DNA of 64,000 nucleotides from Glandiceps talaboti. Its lineage: Eukaryota > Hemichordata > Enteropneusta > Spengelidae. Each line of letters opens with the position of its first letter. The stretch's first letter is position 1. This document shows positions 33,065-45,641 of the stretch, piece after piece. The position numbers and the translations under genes are program-made. The DNA lies in the NCBI RefSeq assembly GCF_964340395.1, contig NC_135549.1, positions 26,425,095-26,489,094 of the forward strand. Direction: 5' to 3'. A model generated the notes under the pieces. It worked only from the letters and a program-made list of their open reading frames with translations. It was not told where the DNA came from and did not search any database.

Positions 33065-34600
33065 CATAAAACTGTAGCTGCAATAATTGTAGCGTTTTGC
33101 TGCGATTTTGAGGGTTTTCCGTCTGTTTTTGCGGCTTTTTTAAGTTTTGGTGTTTAACCCGCACCTAACGCTACGATTCAAAGTGCAGGGCTTCCAATCA
33201 GCTGATGCGATCTGGCTCGGTATCACAGGTATCAACTCCTATTTTCGCCAAAATATCGACCAACCTACTGAAAATCTGACATTTCCTAATGGCAACACTT
33301 CTTAGGAATCCCCCGCAACACAATCGACGCTCAGATCGCCCTTTTCCTCGTCAAAAAACGGCTGCCGAAAATGCGAAACAAGACAATTTTGAAAACTTTC
33401 ACGGCTGCGAGATCTCGACAAATGTACCACGTGACCAACGACCTTCGAGCCAGGCAGACTCCTGTCTGCACATGCGCCGTACCTTATTTGCATGGCGATG
33501 TAAACAAACACACGTGGAAATGTATCATGGACGATCCATCGTACAAAATAATAATCCAGCTGATAATTTCAACCCATAACCAACCTGACATCGGTTGTAA
33601 TGTGAAATATGAAGACTGTGTGAAAGATCTTTTTTTTTCCTTTTGTCTCAATATCTCGTATCCTACAGTTATCATACTGGCCACCACAATATATAGACTA
33701 GCATCAGTCTTAAAGGATTTTATAATGTTTTCCGTGATTTGGCATGTATCTCTCTTTATTACTTTGTGTGTTTTTATGCTCACACATTTCTGGGGATTTT
33801 GTGTTTGTTCGTTATTTGTTTTTTTGTGTGTTTTTTAAAAAATTATTTTCAACTTTTTCTAAGTGCTAGTAGGAAAGACCAATTCATTTGAAATATTTAG
33901 GAGTGCATGTTGTAATCTCAGCATTTCTAAAAAAAAACACGGCGACCCATATTTTTCTTTCCAGTTTCTGATAGCATAATAAATATATTTTACACAAAAA
34001 TCACTTTGGATCAAACTGACATTACTTTAATGTTAGATATCATCTTTCCTTAAGTTTGTTCACTGTTTACACTGATGACGATGGTCGATGTTCGGCGATC
34101 TCTGAATTGAACAGGGTTTAACTTTTTCATGACAACCACAATAAATCTAGTTAATGTATCTGTATCTGTATCTGTATCTGTATCTGTTTAGATACTGGAG
34201 ACTGTCTCAAAATCGAGCAAAAATCCTCAAAGAGGGGTGTGTGCGCGCACTTTGTCAATTTCAATCACGCGGATCACAGTGATGACAACGCGGACTTAAA
34301 TTGTTCTGGTTATTTCCACATTACAGTGGAGTCAGGTAGAGCATTCCAATCTTTTATGGTCCTTGGTATGAATGAATTTGTGTAAATTTCGGTATTACCA
34401 TTTGGTATGATGAGAGTTTCAGTGTGTCTATTTCTGGGTGGTATGTTGGTTAACTGAAAGTGAGAGTGTACAAACAATATTCAACGTACTTCCGACCATA
34501 TTACTATATAATATTATAATAATACAATATATTTAAGTTTTAAGTGGTTTACATCATTGATTGTCTGACCACAATTAATCATCGATATGGAAACACTTAC
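33065..34600. other. No supportable gene
   Basis: 33140-33560 is richer in CpG than its surroundings (for example ATCGACGCTCAGATCGCCC), as might be seen in an unmethylated or recently inserted segment, but frames there carry no signature. A TCTGTA hexamer repeat sits near 34157-34190. Confidence 0.35.
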
Positions 34601-34706
34601 ACAGTGTTTTTTAATGATACAAATGAATGTTGCTTCGGCATGAACAATTCCTTGAAACGCTGTTTCTTGTAAGGTCTGAATACACGGGTCTTTAATTGAG
34701 CAACAG
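34601..34706 (-). pseudogene. Possible minus-strand exon or exon relic, unknown family
   Basis: 106 nt between a TGTTACAG acceptor (above 34706) and a GT|GTAAGTG donor. One frame is open across it: VAQLKTRVFRPYKKQRFKEL then FMPKQHSFVSLKNT, a basic, protein-like peptide. A homologous segment at 37168-37265 has the same start but carries stops, so the family seems to be decaying. Together with 35040-35170 it may be a remnant of a small gene once nested in the Link gene introns. Confidence 0.3.
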
Positions 34707-35039
34707 CTGTAACAGTAACATATTGTGTCAGAAATTAAACTGGTACGTACAGTATAACATGATATGACTTTCATGATAATTATTCAGCCATAGTTTAGTA
34801 ATTCCAAACAGATTTGTAGATGTTTTCACCAGATAGTTGAAACATGCATGTGAAAGCCTTGGTCACCGTCACCGTCATCACTGTTGTGGTGCGAGTCAAA
34901 ATCAGCTTGCATAAATTACGGAAACTCGACAGAAACAACTTGAAGACTTTTTTTTTTAAAGCATGAGTACTGGTATATACAATTTCCAGTTGAAGCTATG
35001 TTTTGAAGAAAAAGAAACGGATGTTGTTACTATTAATAC

Positions 35040-35175
35040 TTCAGATGTAATTTCCAATTTACCATCTCAATGAACATCATGGTAAAGTAAAAGCCGGTGT
35101 TGTACACAATTGCTACAAATATTTCAAATGTTTTCAATATCTTTCTTACATCTCCAAGAGCGTACAAGATTAAAC
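35040..35175 (-). pseudogene. Possible minus-strand hydrophobic exon relic, unknown family
   Basis: The frame reads LILYALGDVRKILKTFEIFV then AIVYNTGFYFTMMFIEM, ending at a donor-like ATG|GTAAAT. A decayed homologue at 40213-40370 (minus) keeps VFVAIVYSIGYYFTMFAEM and the same donor position. The conserved hydrophobic segment could be membrane-spanning. No family recognised. Confidence 0.3.
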
Positions 35176-35504
35176 AACGATTCTCAAACCACACACATAC
35201 ATTTACACATAAGTGGCTCGAGTGTAGCACAGAGCCAAACAAGTGGAATGTTGGAATTGAGGGAAAGGAACCTACCATATAATATTGAGTGGGATATCAC
35301 CCACGCGGCTGCTTATACAAATGAATTATTGCGATCACTGTCCAACTGAGAAACTATGTATAATGAATGCTGAAAAGACCATGCTACTAAGCAAAATCCG
35401 AATTAGTCTCCATTATAACTTGCCCGTGTTGATGTTTTTAGCATATTACTCTGAGCCGAGTTCTATGCATAACCCGGTGCAGGCACCCGTTCGTTAGCCA
35501 GTCT

Positions 35505-36226
<722 letters not shown>

Positions 36227-36246
36227 GATCGCTATTTATTTATCAG

Positions 36247-36525
36247 TTGGAGAAATATTCCACTCTGATGGCGGAAAGCATTATAGTTTGAATTATGAGC
36301 AAGCCACGAAAGAGTGTACCAAATACAATGCAGTCATAGCTACGTACGACCACCTGTATCAAGCTTGGAAGGATGGTTTTCATAGATGTCAAGCTGGATG
36401 GCTCAGAGATGGAAGTGTTCAGTATTCAATGCAAGAGAAAATCAGAAGTTGTGGTAATTTAGTAGGAATTATTTCCTGGGGATTCAAAAACAAGTTAGAC
36501 ACCTACGATGTCTACTGTTATAGAG
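36247..36525 (+). CDS. Link module exon 4 (class A)
   Basis: 279 nt, phase 1-1, with a TTTATCAG acceptor only about 20 bp after a (TA)n run and a G|GTAAGTAT donor. Reads GEIFHSDGGKHYSLNYEQAT, CTKYNAVIATYDHLYQAW, GFHRCQAGWLRDGSVQYSM, CGNLVGIISWGFKNK and YDVYCYRG. The four Cys are present. It starts the second run of modules (A-A-A-B-C). The unusually close (TA)n leaves little space for a normal polypyrimidine tract. Confidence 0.92.
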
Positions 36526-36725
36526 GTAAGTATTACATCAATCCTCTTACTTTCATCAGATTACACAGTAAAGAAATATAGCTCCCAAATAATTTCAAAA
36601 CATCAGAACCTTAACAGTTTGTACTTTTTACCTTGTGTAAAGGAGGGAAGGGAAGTGAGTAATGCATAGCGAAGAGGGCATGCACATGAAACAACAAGCT
36701 TTTGATTAAGGCGCTTGTGTTTGTG

Positions 36726-36730
36726 ATACA

Positions 36731-36762
<32 letters not shown>
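36726..36762. repeat. (CATA)n microsatellite
   Basis: About nine units, upstream of linker exon 4. Confidence 0.9.
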
Positions 36763-36764
<2 letters not shown>

Positions 36765-36942
36765 AATACATATATAAATACATACATACATATGCATACA
36801 TAGACATACACAAAGACACACGTGTACATACATTTTTGTCCCTCTCTCTCACGCTCTCTCATAGGCACACATCTTTTTGTGTCATTAATGAGTTAAAGTG
36901 TTGTAAATATCATTCATGACAAGTTAATTTCATTTTCTTCAG

Positions 36943-36969
36943 ACACTCCATCTACAAGTATTGTTGGAG
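36943..36969 (+). CDS. 27-nt linker exon 4
   Basis: TTTTCTTCAG acceptor and G|GTATGTAA donor; encodes TPSTSIVG between split codons, phase 1-1. Nearly the same as linkers 1, 5 and 6. Confidence 0.8.
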
Positions 36970-37128
36970 GTATGTAAAACTGCTTTATTTTTAAGAATTA
37001 CGAAATTCACCGGAGTGGTGTTATTGAATATTTGTTCTTATTATAATAATCTTATGTAAATAAGACGTGCATATATAAGACATAATAAACCAAGCTAAGG
37101 AATAGAATGCGATTTAAAAGAGATGGAA

Positions 37129-37131
<3 letters not shown>

Positions 37132-37160
<29 letters not shown>

Positions 37161-37161
37161 G
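37132..37161. repeat. (TG)n microsatellite
   Basis: About 14 TG units. Confidence 0.9.
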
Positions 37162-37167
37162 ATGTTT

Positions 37168-37282
37168 GTGTTCAGTGATACAAATGAATGTCACCACCAT
37201 GAACAAATCCTTAAGAACGCTGTTCCTTTTAAGGTCTGAATACACGGTTCTTTGATTGAGCAACGACTCTTACAGCAACACA
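37168..37282 (-). pseudogene. Decayed copy of the 34601-34706 exon-like segment
   Basis: Minus-strand sequence matches 34601-34706 at most positions (GTATTCAGACCTTA, AACAGCGTT, TTGTTCATG) but the equivalent frame has stops. Its position just downstream of a linker exon suggests that the original lay in every class-A repeat unit. Confidence 0.45.
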
Positions 37283-37305
37283 TGTTGTGTGTATGTGTGT
37301 CTGCA

Positions 37306-37496
37306 TGTATGTCTACATGTATGTATGTATGTATGTATGTATGTATGTATGTATGTATGTATGTATGTATGTGTGTATGTATGTATGTATGTATGTATGT
37401 ATGTATGTATGTATGTATGTATGCATGCATGCATGTATGTATGTATACTATGTATGTATGTATGTATGTATGTATGTATGTATGTATGTATGTATA
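37306..37496. repeat. (GTAT)n compound microsatellite
   Basis: About 45 tetranucleotide units with a few GTGT and GCAT interruptions. The equivalent intron of the next unit has (GTAT)n at 40427-40568. Confidence 0.95.
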
Positions 37497-38466
37497 TACG
37501 TACGTACGTATGAGTTTGTTTAAATGTTTGTATGTGTTTTATTTATTAGCTGCATACTTAAAGTTGTGTCAACTATTTTTGAGAGGTTAGCCGTTGGGAA
37601 CGAAAGGGTATCATTGATATTAGTTCTGGTTGGATAGCTAAAGGACAAATGGTCTGTAATGTAACGGTCGAGTGTGTGTACATGTATAACGATCGTGTGA
37701 TAGGCCGAAGTTGAACATGCAAGTTTGAAGTTTACAAAATTTGCAGACGTCAAGTATATAAAGTTGATTAAAGAGAGAGTGGTAACGATTGCTATGCCAG
37801 AGAAAGTAGTTCGAGAGCAGTTGGATTAGTGTTTTCCCACAGTGTATAACTAAATGAGCGACCAGTTTAAGGCCGGTGAGGAGGGGGGGGGGGGGGGCAA
37901 ATCAATTTGTGACTAGAATGGGGGTTAATACTTTTGCAAAATTTATGTCGTCGGAGGGGGTGTCACTTTATTTGAACAACTAAATGAAATCATGGTTCGG
38001 TAGTTATTTTTCCATACATTTAAACAACAAATGTATGTGTATACAATAAACCACGAAGATAAAAAGCTATAAATTTATATGGAAATACAACATAAACGCT
38101 TTGAATTGTGTGTCAATACAATACATGCATATGACATGGAGTCGCACTACTGTACTATGTCTACCTTTAGGCTTCAGTTTCATTAGAAATAATTTCTCAA
38201 TATTGCATGCTATATGAGTTGCATTGCATCATCTAGTGGTCACCCCACGTGTGTAATTGTACACTTATGAATAAGAAATGAAATACCTGAGTAAAATTTA
38301 CTGGACGGGTTGAGCCTAACAAATGGGTCTGCATTGACCTGAACATGTTGAATTTCACACAAAACTTAACCAAACTAGGGCAAAACGCAATTAAAAATAA
38401 TATGTGGGAAACATTGTGACTGAAAGTGCCTGGCCTAGCTTGCGTCTGGATATTGGCCATTCAATG

Positions 38467-38475
<9 letters not shown>
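37497..38475 (+). other. Intron, paralogous to 40570-41340
   Basis: Shared phrases with the following unit include ATTTGCAGACGTCAAG, GAAATCATGGTTC and CTATGTCTACCTTTAGGCTTC, plus a G-run near 37885. No gene called. Confidence 0.6.

Positions 38476-38553
<78 letters not shown>
38476..38553. repeat. (TA)n(TG)n microsatellite
   Basis: About 29 TA then 9 TG units. Confidence 0.95.
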
Positions 38554-38738
38554 TTAGTAACTCAGGATTTCAAACCAAGCTTTCGCTCAAGAATAAAACG
38601 TTCTATATGAGAATTAATTCTAATTAAACGCTCCAATATCTATTTTTCATTGAGTAATTTCAGCAAACATAACTTTGGTTACTTTGGGCACAATATATCT
38701 ATCAATTCTATAAAAAGGCCTATTTCTCTCTACCACAG

Positions 38739-39014
38739 GAAAGGTTTTCCATTCCAATGGTGTAGGGCATTATAGTTTGAATTATGAGCAAGCTAAGAAA
38801 GAGTGTACGAAATACAATGCAGTCATAGCTACGTACGACCAACTGCATGAAGCCTGGGAAAATGGTTTACAACAATGTGACGCTGGATGGCTTAGAGATG
38901 GAAGTGTTCAGTATCCAATGCAAAAGGAAATCGTTGATTGTGGTAATTTAGTAGGAATAGTTGATTTGGGATTTGAAAACAAGTCACACACCTACGATGT
39001 CTACTGTTATAAAG
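38739..39014 (+). CDS. Link module exon 5 (class A)
   Basis: 276 nt, phase 1-1, with a TCTACCACAG acceptor and a G|GTTGGTAT donor (slightly unusual at +3/+4). Reads VFHSNGVGHYSLNYEQAKK, ECTKYNAVIATYDQLHEAW, GLQQCDAGWLRDGSVQYPM, CGNLVGIVDLGFENK and YDVYCYKG. Four Cys kept; GWLRDGSVQYP is the most canonical of class A. Intron sequence after it (TTACATCAATCCTCTTACTT) matches that after exon 4, so the two units arose by tandem duplication. Confidence 0.93.
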
Positions 39015-39547
39015 GTTGGTATTACATCAATCCTCTTACTTTCATCAGATTGCACGACAAAGTAATAGAGCTTCCAAATAATTTATAAACATTAGAGTCT
39101 TAACAGCTTGTACTTTTTTACCTTCTGTAAAGGAGGGAAGGGAAGTGAGTAATGCATAGCGAAGAGGGCATGCACATGAAACAGCATGCTTGTACTAAAT
39201 AAGTAACTAAATTAATGACATTTTATTAACACATTATGGTTTATCTTCTCGTTTCTTTTCCATTTTATTCCATTATACAGCTTGCGCAATCTATCCGCTC
39301 TGCTTATTGGCTGAATGACAGCACGTGTGTAATCTCCTTATTTCAATAAAAGCATCTCCAATCTTATAAATACTGTTACATTAGTTGCGTGACAAGTGAC
39401 CGTGTGTCATAACGTTTACAAGTAATTTAAAAGCTGGTAAATACCTGACAACTGATTGCTTACTTAGCCTGATAAGATGCACGTTTCCACTTTCCAACCC
39501 CCTACCTAACCATCTACCTATCTACTTGCTTACCAAAGCACATGGAC

Positions 39548-39616
39548 ATATATACATACATACATACATACATACATACATACATACATACATACATACA
39601 TACATACATACATACA
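39548..39616. repeat. (CATA)n microsatellite
   Basis: About 16 units. Confidence 0.95.
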
Positions 39617-39728
39617 CACACATACATACATGAATACATACATACGTATACATCGACAGACAGGTAGGCACACAGAAAGATAGACAGACAGACATACACG
39701 CACAAAGACACACACATGCACACACACA

Positions 39729-39729
<1 letters not shown>

Positions 39730-39779
<50 letters not shown>
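39730..39779. repeat. (CT)n microsatellite
   Basis: About 24 CT units. Confidence 0.95.
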
Positions 39780-39781
<2 letters not shown>

Positions 39782-39866
39782 AGAGGCACATATTATATTT
39801 CTGTGTCATTAATGAGTTAAAGTGTGGTAAATAACAATCATGACAGGTTAATTTCCTTTTCTGCAG

Positions 39867-39893
39867 ACGTTCCAGCTACAAGTATTGTTGGAG
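39867..39893 (+). CDS. 27-nt linker exon 5
   Basis: TTTTCTGCAG acceptor and G|GTATGTGC donor; VPATSIVG between split codons, phase 1-1. Confidence 0.8.
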
Positions 39894-40104
39894 GTATGTG
39901 CAGCTACTTACTTTTGTATGGATTACGAAATCCAGTGGAGTGTTTTTATCAAAAGTTTGTGTAGTGTGAGATATTTGTCCTTATTAGTTACTAAATCTTA
40001 CTTATGATATAAAACTTGGAAAAATAATACGTACTAAACCAAGCGAGGGAAGACTCGGAAGATGTTCAATTTGAAAAAAAGGTGTAATTTTGTTAATTAA
40101 ACTC

Positions 40105-40370
<266 letters not shown>

Positions 40371-40425
40371 CAGCCGACAAAATTCCTGTCAGTCTATTTA
40401 CATTTGCTATATGATACATGATATG

Positions 40426-40426
<1 letters not shown>

Positions 40427-40459
<33 letters not shown>

Positions 40460-40483
40460 TGTATGTATGTATGTATGTATGTA

Positions 40484-40520
<37 letters not shown>

Positions 40521-40568
40521 ATGTATGTATGTATGTATGTATGTATGTATGTGTGTGTGTGTGTGTTT
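40427..40568. repeat. (GTAT)n/(GT)n microsatellite
   Basis: About 30 GTAT units interrupted by (GT)n. Confidence 0.95.
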
Positions 40569-41526
40569 ATTGATGTTTGTATGTTTTTATTAGCTGCATA
40601 CGTAACGTTGTGTTAACTATTTGAGAGGTTGGCCTTTGGGAACTAAAGGGTACTGGTATCACTGATGTTAGTTATGATTGGATAACTATGGGACAACTGG
40701 TGTGTAATGTAACGATCAAGCAAGTTTGAAATTTAGAAAATTTGCAGACGTCAAGAATATTAAGTTGGTTAAAGAGAGAGTGGACATGATTGCCAGAGAA
40801 AAATAGATCGAGAACAGTTGGATTAGTGTTTTTTCCACATTGCAACACTAAGAACGTGCTCAGTTTAAAGGCCAGGGGGTCAGATGTGGGGGGAGGCGTA
40901 CGTCACCTCGAGTTGGGCCTCGAAGAAGCTCAAGGGGGGGGGGGGGGGTCAATACCTTTGCAAACGTTATGAGATGGGAAGGTGTGCCACTTTATTTTCA
41001 ACAAATAAATGAAATCATGGTTCTGTAATTAAATTTCCATACATATATTAAACAACAAATGTATGTGTATACAATAAACCACAACAATAAATAGCTATAA
41101 ATATACATGCAAATACAACAAACGCTGTGTGTCAATACTATACATGTATATGACATGGAGTAGCACTATTGCACTATGTCTACCTTTAGGCTTCTTTTTT
41201 ATTAGAAATGACTTCTCAATATTGACCTGAACATGTTTAATTTAACCCAAAACATGACAAATCTAGGGCGATACGCACTTAAAAATAATACTATCTTCTA
41301 AAACTAGTGTATGTGTATGTATATATTATTATATGCAGTTAACTCAAAGCTAATATGCCTCTAGATTTCGAACCAATCTTTCGCTCAAGATTAAAGAATA
41401 CAAGAATAACATCTAAATAAATGCGCCAATGTCTATAATTAATTGAATAATTTCAGACAATACGTTGGTTACTTGGGAATAATATATATATATCAATCCT
41501 ATAAAAAGACCTTCTCCCCACCACAG

Positions 41527-41802
41527 GGAAAATCATCCGCTCCAATGGTGTAAGGCATTATAGTTTGAATTATGAAGAAGCTAAGGAAGAGTGCACGAAA
41601 TATAATGCAGTCATAGCTACATACGACCATCTGTATGAAGCTTGGGAGAATGGTTTCCAAAGTTGTCAAGCTGGATGGCTTAGAGATGGAAGTGTTCGGT
41701 ATTCAATGCAAGAGGAAATTAGCGACTGTGGTAATTTAGTGGGAATTGTTGATTTGGGAGTTAAAGACAAGTCAGACACCTACGATGTGTATTGTTATAA
41801 AG
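41527..41802 (+). CDS. Link module exon 6 (class A)
   Basis: 276 nt, phase 1-1, with a CCCACCACAG acceptor and a G|GTAGGTAT donor. Reads IIRSNGVRHYSLNYEEAKEE, CTKYNAVIATYDHLYEAW, GFQSCQAGWLRDGSVRYSM, CGNLVGIVDLGVKDK and YDVYCYKG. Four Cys present. Exon, donor and downstream intron are closer to Link exon 1 than to exons 4 and 5, so this exon anchors the duplicated A-B-C block. Confidence 0.93.
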
Positions 41803-42919
41803 GTAGGTATTCATGAGATAGCAAGTTAAAGTAATAAAGCTCCCAAATGATTTCCAAGCTGTTGATAATTGTTGACCTTCTGCAGATGGGATAGAGACGG
41901 GAGTCAAATTTTCAAACCATGGAATCATAAACGTATCCCCTAAAAACCCACAAGTCACAAATCAGTTTCTCTGAATCACCATGTGAGGGAACAACTTTCC
42001 AAAATGGCGGCACCCATCGAAGGAAAGTCTTGTTTCTTTTCTTCCGAAAACTCAGTTTTAGATTTTATATCTTAAATGTGTCCCATCCAATGTCTAAATA
42101 CATGAAGAGTATCAATAAAAATCAGTACTAGATTCAAACCTATTTTGGAGAAAAATGAAAGAAAAATTGTAGTACTGTACTGTAGTGCACATGGTCATCG
42201 CATGCGCATCGTGTATGTAGTACAAGTAGAATGCACTTATATTAGTGTTATTGTTTTCATATTTACTTGATCAATATCTTAAACGAACACCAAAGATCAC
42301 AAAGGGCATTCCTATAAGTAGTACTAATACTACGCATACACATATACTCCAGTACAGTACATGTCAGGCCTACATTTTTTTAGAATTGATCTTTCTTTAA
42401 AATAAGTTTGAACCTAGCTTTGATTTGTGTCGTGGACACTCCCCATGACTATGTATTTTGACATTAGATTGGATACATTTAAGACATCAAATCTAAAACT
42501 GAATGGCATTTGGAAAAGAAAACAAATTTACTCACAAGCAAGGGGCTTCCCTTCGATTGCGCCCACACATGGTGAATCCCGGTTTTAGTAGGGAGGGAAC
42601 GGAAGAAGAGGAAGTGGTAATGCTTAGCAAGGAGGTAGTGCACTTGGCGCATCAGGCATTTGATGCTGGCATTGATTGTGTTTGTGATGAATAGCATTGT
42701 TTGTCTTTCTTTCCGTCGTAGTTGATGTTACCTGGTTTGTCAATTATTCATTTTAGTTTTAATCTACTAAAGTAAAAAAAATGACATTGTGATTATCTTT
42801 TCTCTTAATCCCTTTTCTTTTTTCCGTTACATTGGATGAATCTATCCAAGCTAGTTATTGGATTAATGGCCACATATGACCACACATAATGTAAATGACA
42901 ACATCTCAATTAGATTAAT

Positions 42920-42922
42920 ACT

Positions 42923-42981
<59 letters not shown>

Positions 42982-42998
42982 CTTATTTATTTATTTGA
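42920..42998. repeat. (TTTA)n microsatellite
   Basis: About 19 tetranucleotide units. Confidence 0.95.
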
Positions 42999-43251
42999 GA
43001 TGTCTACAGGATTACCCCATTTACAGACACTCTGAAATTGGAAAGACTAAAATAAATACTGTTAGATTAGTCACACTGACAATATACCCTGCATCTTAAC
43101 CTTTGCGATTTATCAACACCTGGTGATAATTGAATGCTTACGGTTTGATATTACCGCAAATATTAAGATACAGAATGATGTTTTTATACAGATACGGAAA
43201 TTAGGTTGGCTATTAAACGAGTACTACCACCTACCTCTCCACTTACATGCA

Positions 43252-43307
43252 CGTATACATACATACATACATACATACATACATACATACATACATACAT
43301 ACATACT
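43252..43307. repeat. (CATA)n microsatellite
   Basis: About 13 units, upstream of linker exon 6. Confidence 0.95.
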
Positions 43308-43360
43308 CATACACAATGTAGTCAACAATATAAATGACAATTTAATTTTATTTCCTCCAG

Positions 43361-43387
43361 ATATTCCATCTACAAGTATTGTTGGAG
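43361..43387 (+). CDS. 27-nt linker exon 6
   Basis: TTTCCTCCAG acceptor and G|GTATGTAC donor; IPSTSIVG between split codons, phase 1-1. Confidence 0.8.
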
Positions 43388-44890
43388 GTATGTACAGCTA
43401 CTTATTTATTTTAAATTACTAACACACATGGATGTTTTATTGAATGTTTTGTTCTGTGAGATGCATTTTCTGAATAGTAATAAGACAGGAGATAAGTACA
43501 TAATAAGACATGCACATATAAAATGTAATAAAGCAAACGGGGAATCAGGTTGCGATTCAAAAGGGGCGGCGTGTTACTTCTGTGATAGGAACTGCTTGTG
43601 GTTGTGCATGTGTCTGTGACTGACTGGTGTCTATCTGTCTGTCTATCTCTCTGTCTGTCCGTATTTGCGCGAGTGCTTTATTTATTTTTTTGTTTAGTTA
43701 TTTATGTGTGTATGTATGTGTGTATACAAGTGATAAATGATGTCCGGGTCGACCGACAAGGTCGGCATGTCTTGCCCGGATGGCATTTGCCTTGTACTCC
43801 GGAAACTTCATGCGTGGCCTCATATTCTTCCCAGGAACAAGTTCATACACTCATCATCTGTGTTTTGATACACTCATAGTCTATGTTTTGATTTTCGATA
43901 GGAAGACTGACACCTAAGCCGACATATGTCAACGAAGTTGATACACGCCTGTATCAACATTCAATGTCACACACGTATATGTTTTGGTGTTTGTTGTTTG
44001 GAATTGTCCATGAATTCATAAAACATCTTATTTGATGTATCTATAATGTTGAAATCGGGACGCCCATTGTACCTGATGTGTCGGCAGAGAGTTGGGTTAA
44101 TGTTTCCCCTGGGTAATGTAAACCGTCTGTTCTTCTTGCCTCGACCACAAACTGTAGGAGCCATTTGGTCAGCTATGTGTCTGTAATTGTCAGTAAATCG
44201 GTGACAAACGGTATAGGACAGTCCAGTCCGTCTTTATTCCTCTCCTCGGTCCAAGTGATTGAAATGTTGATACTTTGCTATGGAAAGAATGGCCCTGAAT
44301 TTGTAAACAGAGCTGTACCTTCGGCATCAAAATCCAAACTTCAATGTCCATTATAATGATAATGTCAAGGAGAATCAACCGAGTTCACCTTGGATTCCGA
44401 CATAACGTAGGCCCATAAATGATTTGGGAATTGCAGAGAAAAAGTCTGTTCAAAATGTCAGTTCGTCTTCCTGTTGTACCTACATAGACTGTGGCGAAAA
44501 TAGTTGAGTAAGAAGAGAGTTGTATATGTGTTACTTATTTGAGAAAGCACCATCCATTTTTTTACTTCGAATCCTCTCGGCAGCTACTTTCAAATGATAA
44601 CACATTGCATATGATATGCAATAGTCTACGCTACAATGGATATAATGTAAAGTGCATGCACATTTATACAATCTAGCCTCCTTTTCAAATTTTAAATGAA
44701 AGATCGCACAATACAAAGTTCTGCCGCCCCTCCCTCTCCTAGCATTGTGGTCAGGTTACGGCCCTGATATATTACTCCATTACACCTTTCCGTCAGTGAG
44801 TCATAAGTGCTAGGTAGGTGTATGATCTATGAATTTTTTTATTTTACAACTGTACGTGTATAATTATCAAAGGATGTTTTCCAATTTCAG
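43388..44890 (+). other. Intron; contains a minus-strand protein-like but broken segment
   Basis: Minus-strand 44164-43967 reads MAPTVCGRGKKNRRFTLP then RGNINPTLCRHIRYNGRPDF, and an adjacent frame reads ITWTEERNKDGLDCPIPFV (about 44250). They are in different frames without clear splice sites. It may be a pseudogene or transposon remnant, and the family was not recognised. Confidence 0.3.
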
Positions 44891-45145
44891 AGGTTTTCAT
44901 TGTCCGAGAACCAGGGCCTAATCGATTCCAGTTAACTTTCAATGAGTCTGATTCAGCGTGTACAAGGTATGATGCTGTCCTAGCAACTCGTGAGCAGTTA
45001 GAGGAAGCCTGGTTAAGGGGTTTAGGGTACTGTTCACCTGGATGGCTGGCAAATGGAAGTGTTGTGTATCAGGGATGTGATGGAGAGATTACATCTTATG
45101 GATATCCGGACATGCAAGAATTGTATGATGCGTACTGTTATAGAG
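44891..45145 (+). CDS. Link module exon 7 (class B, shortened)
   Basis: 255 nt, phase 1-1, with a CCAATTTCAG acceptor and a G|GTAAGTCG donor. Reads VFIVREPGPNRFQLTFNESD, CTRYDAVLATREQLEEAW, LRGLGYCSPGWLANGSVVYQ, then directly GCDGEITSYGYPDMQELYD and AYCYRG. It is about eight codons shorter than Link exon 2: the loop after VVY is deleted in frame. All four Cys remain, so a Link fold is still possible. Confidence 0.92.
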
Positions 45146-45614
45146 GTAAGTCGGACAATTCGCACGTGGTATGTCGGTACATGCTTGCATTGCACACTCA
45201 GTTTTAGTAAGTTACTCAAATAATGATGAGAAGGTTCCAAATAGAATTCTCCGAGCAATGCAATACAACAAATATAGTATTCGAATTCGAGTGCAAGAAG
45301 AAGAAAGGGAAAGCTGCTCAACGTGTCCGTCCCACCCATACGTTGGCGATCTCATTTCATTAAAAGTAAAATTAGGAAGAAGCTTCTACCATTTTGTAAA
45401 TCAAGCTCAGTGGTTGTCCGTTGAACAAATTTCTTTTCGCATTGAAACAATTTGATGTATGTTGTCTTCTCATCAAGGTAATAAGTCTGCAAAGTTATAT
45501 CTTACAATACTAGTTACAAAGTAGAGAGTTGGTTGGCCACAATTTTGATTGCAACTAGATATTTTGTATCTCCAGTATCTAATGTAATGTTTTAAATGTA
45601 TTTTTTTTTTACAG

Positions 45615-45641
45615 AGGTAGCTCAGAATCAGGAAGGAAAAG
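45615..45641 (+). CDS. 27-nt linker exon 7
   Basis: TTTTTTTACAG acceptor and G|GTATGATG donor; VAQNQEGK between split codons, phase 1-1. Counterpart of the linker at 28650-28676, as shown by the shared downstream intron. Confidence 0.7.

Larger units (their letters stand above)
41803..43360 (+). other. Intron, paralogous to 23759-25559
   Basis: Long stretches parallel the intron after Link exon 1 (for example GTGAGGGAACAACTTTCC, TGATAATTGAATGCTTAC, ATGATGTTTTTATACAGATA). Contains (TTTA)n at 42920-42998. No separate gene supported. Confidence 0.65.

Noticed and set aside
33289-33838. Overlapping frames on both strands in the CpG-richer segment as a gene
   Set aside because: No domain, no splice partners; both strands are open over the same stretch, which fits base composition rather than coding.
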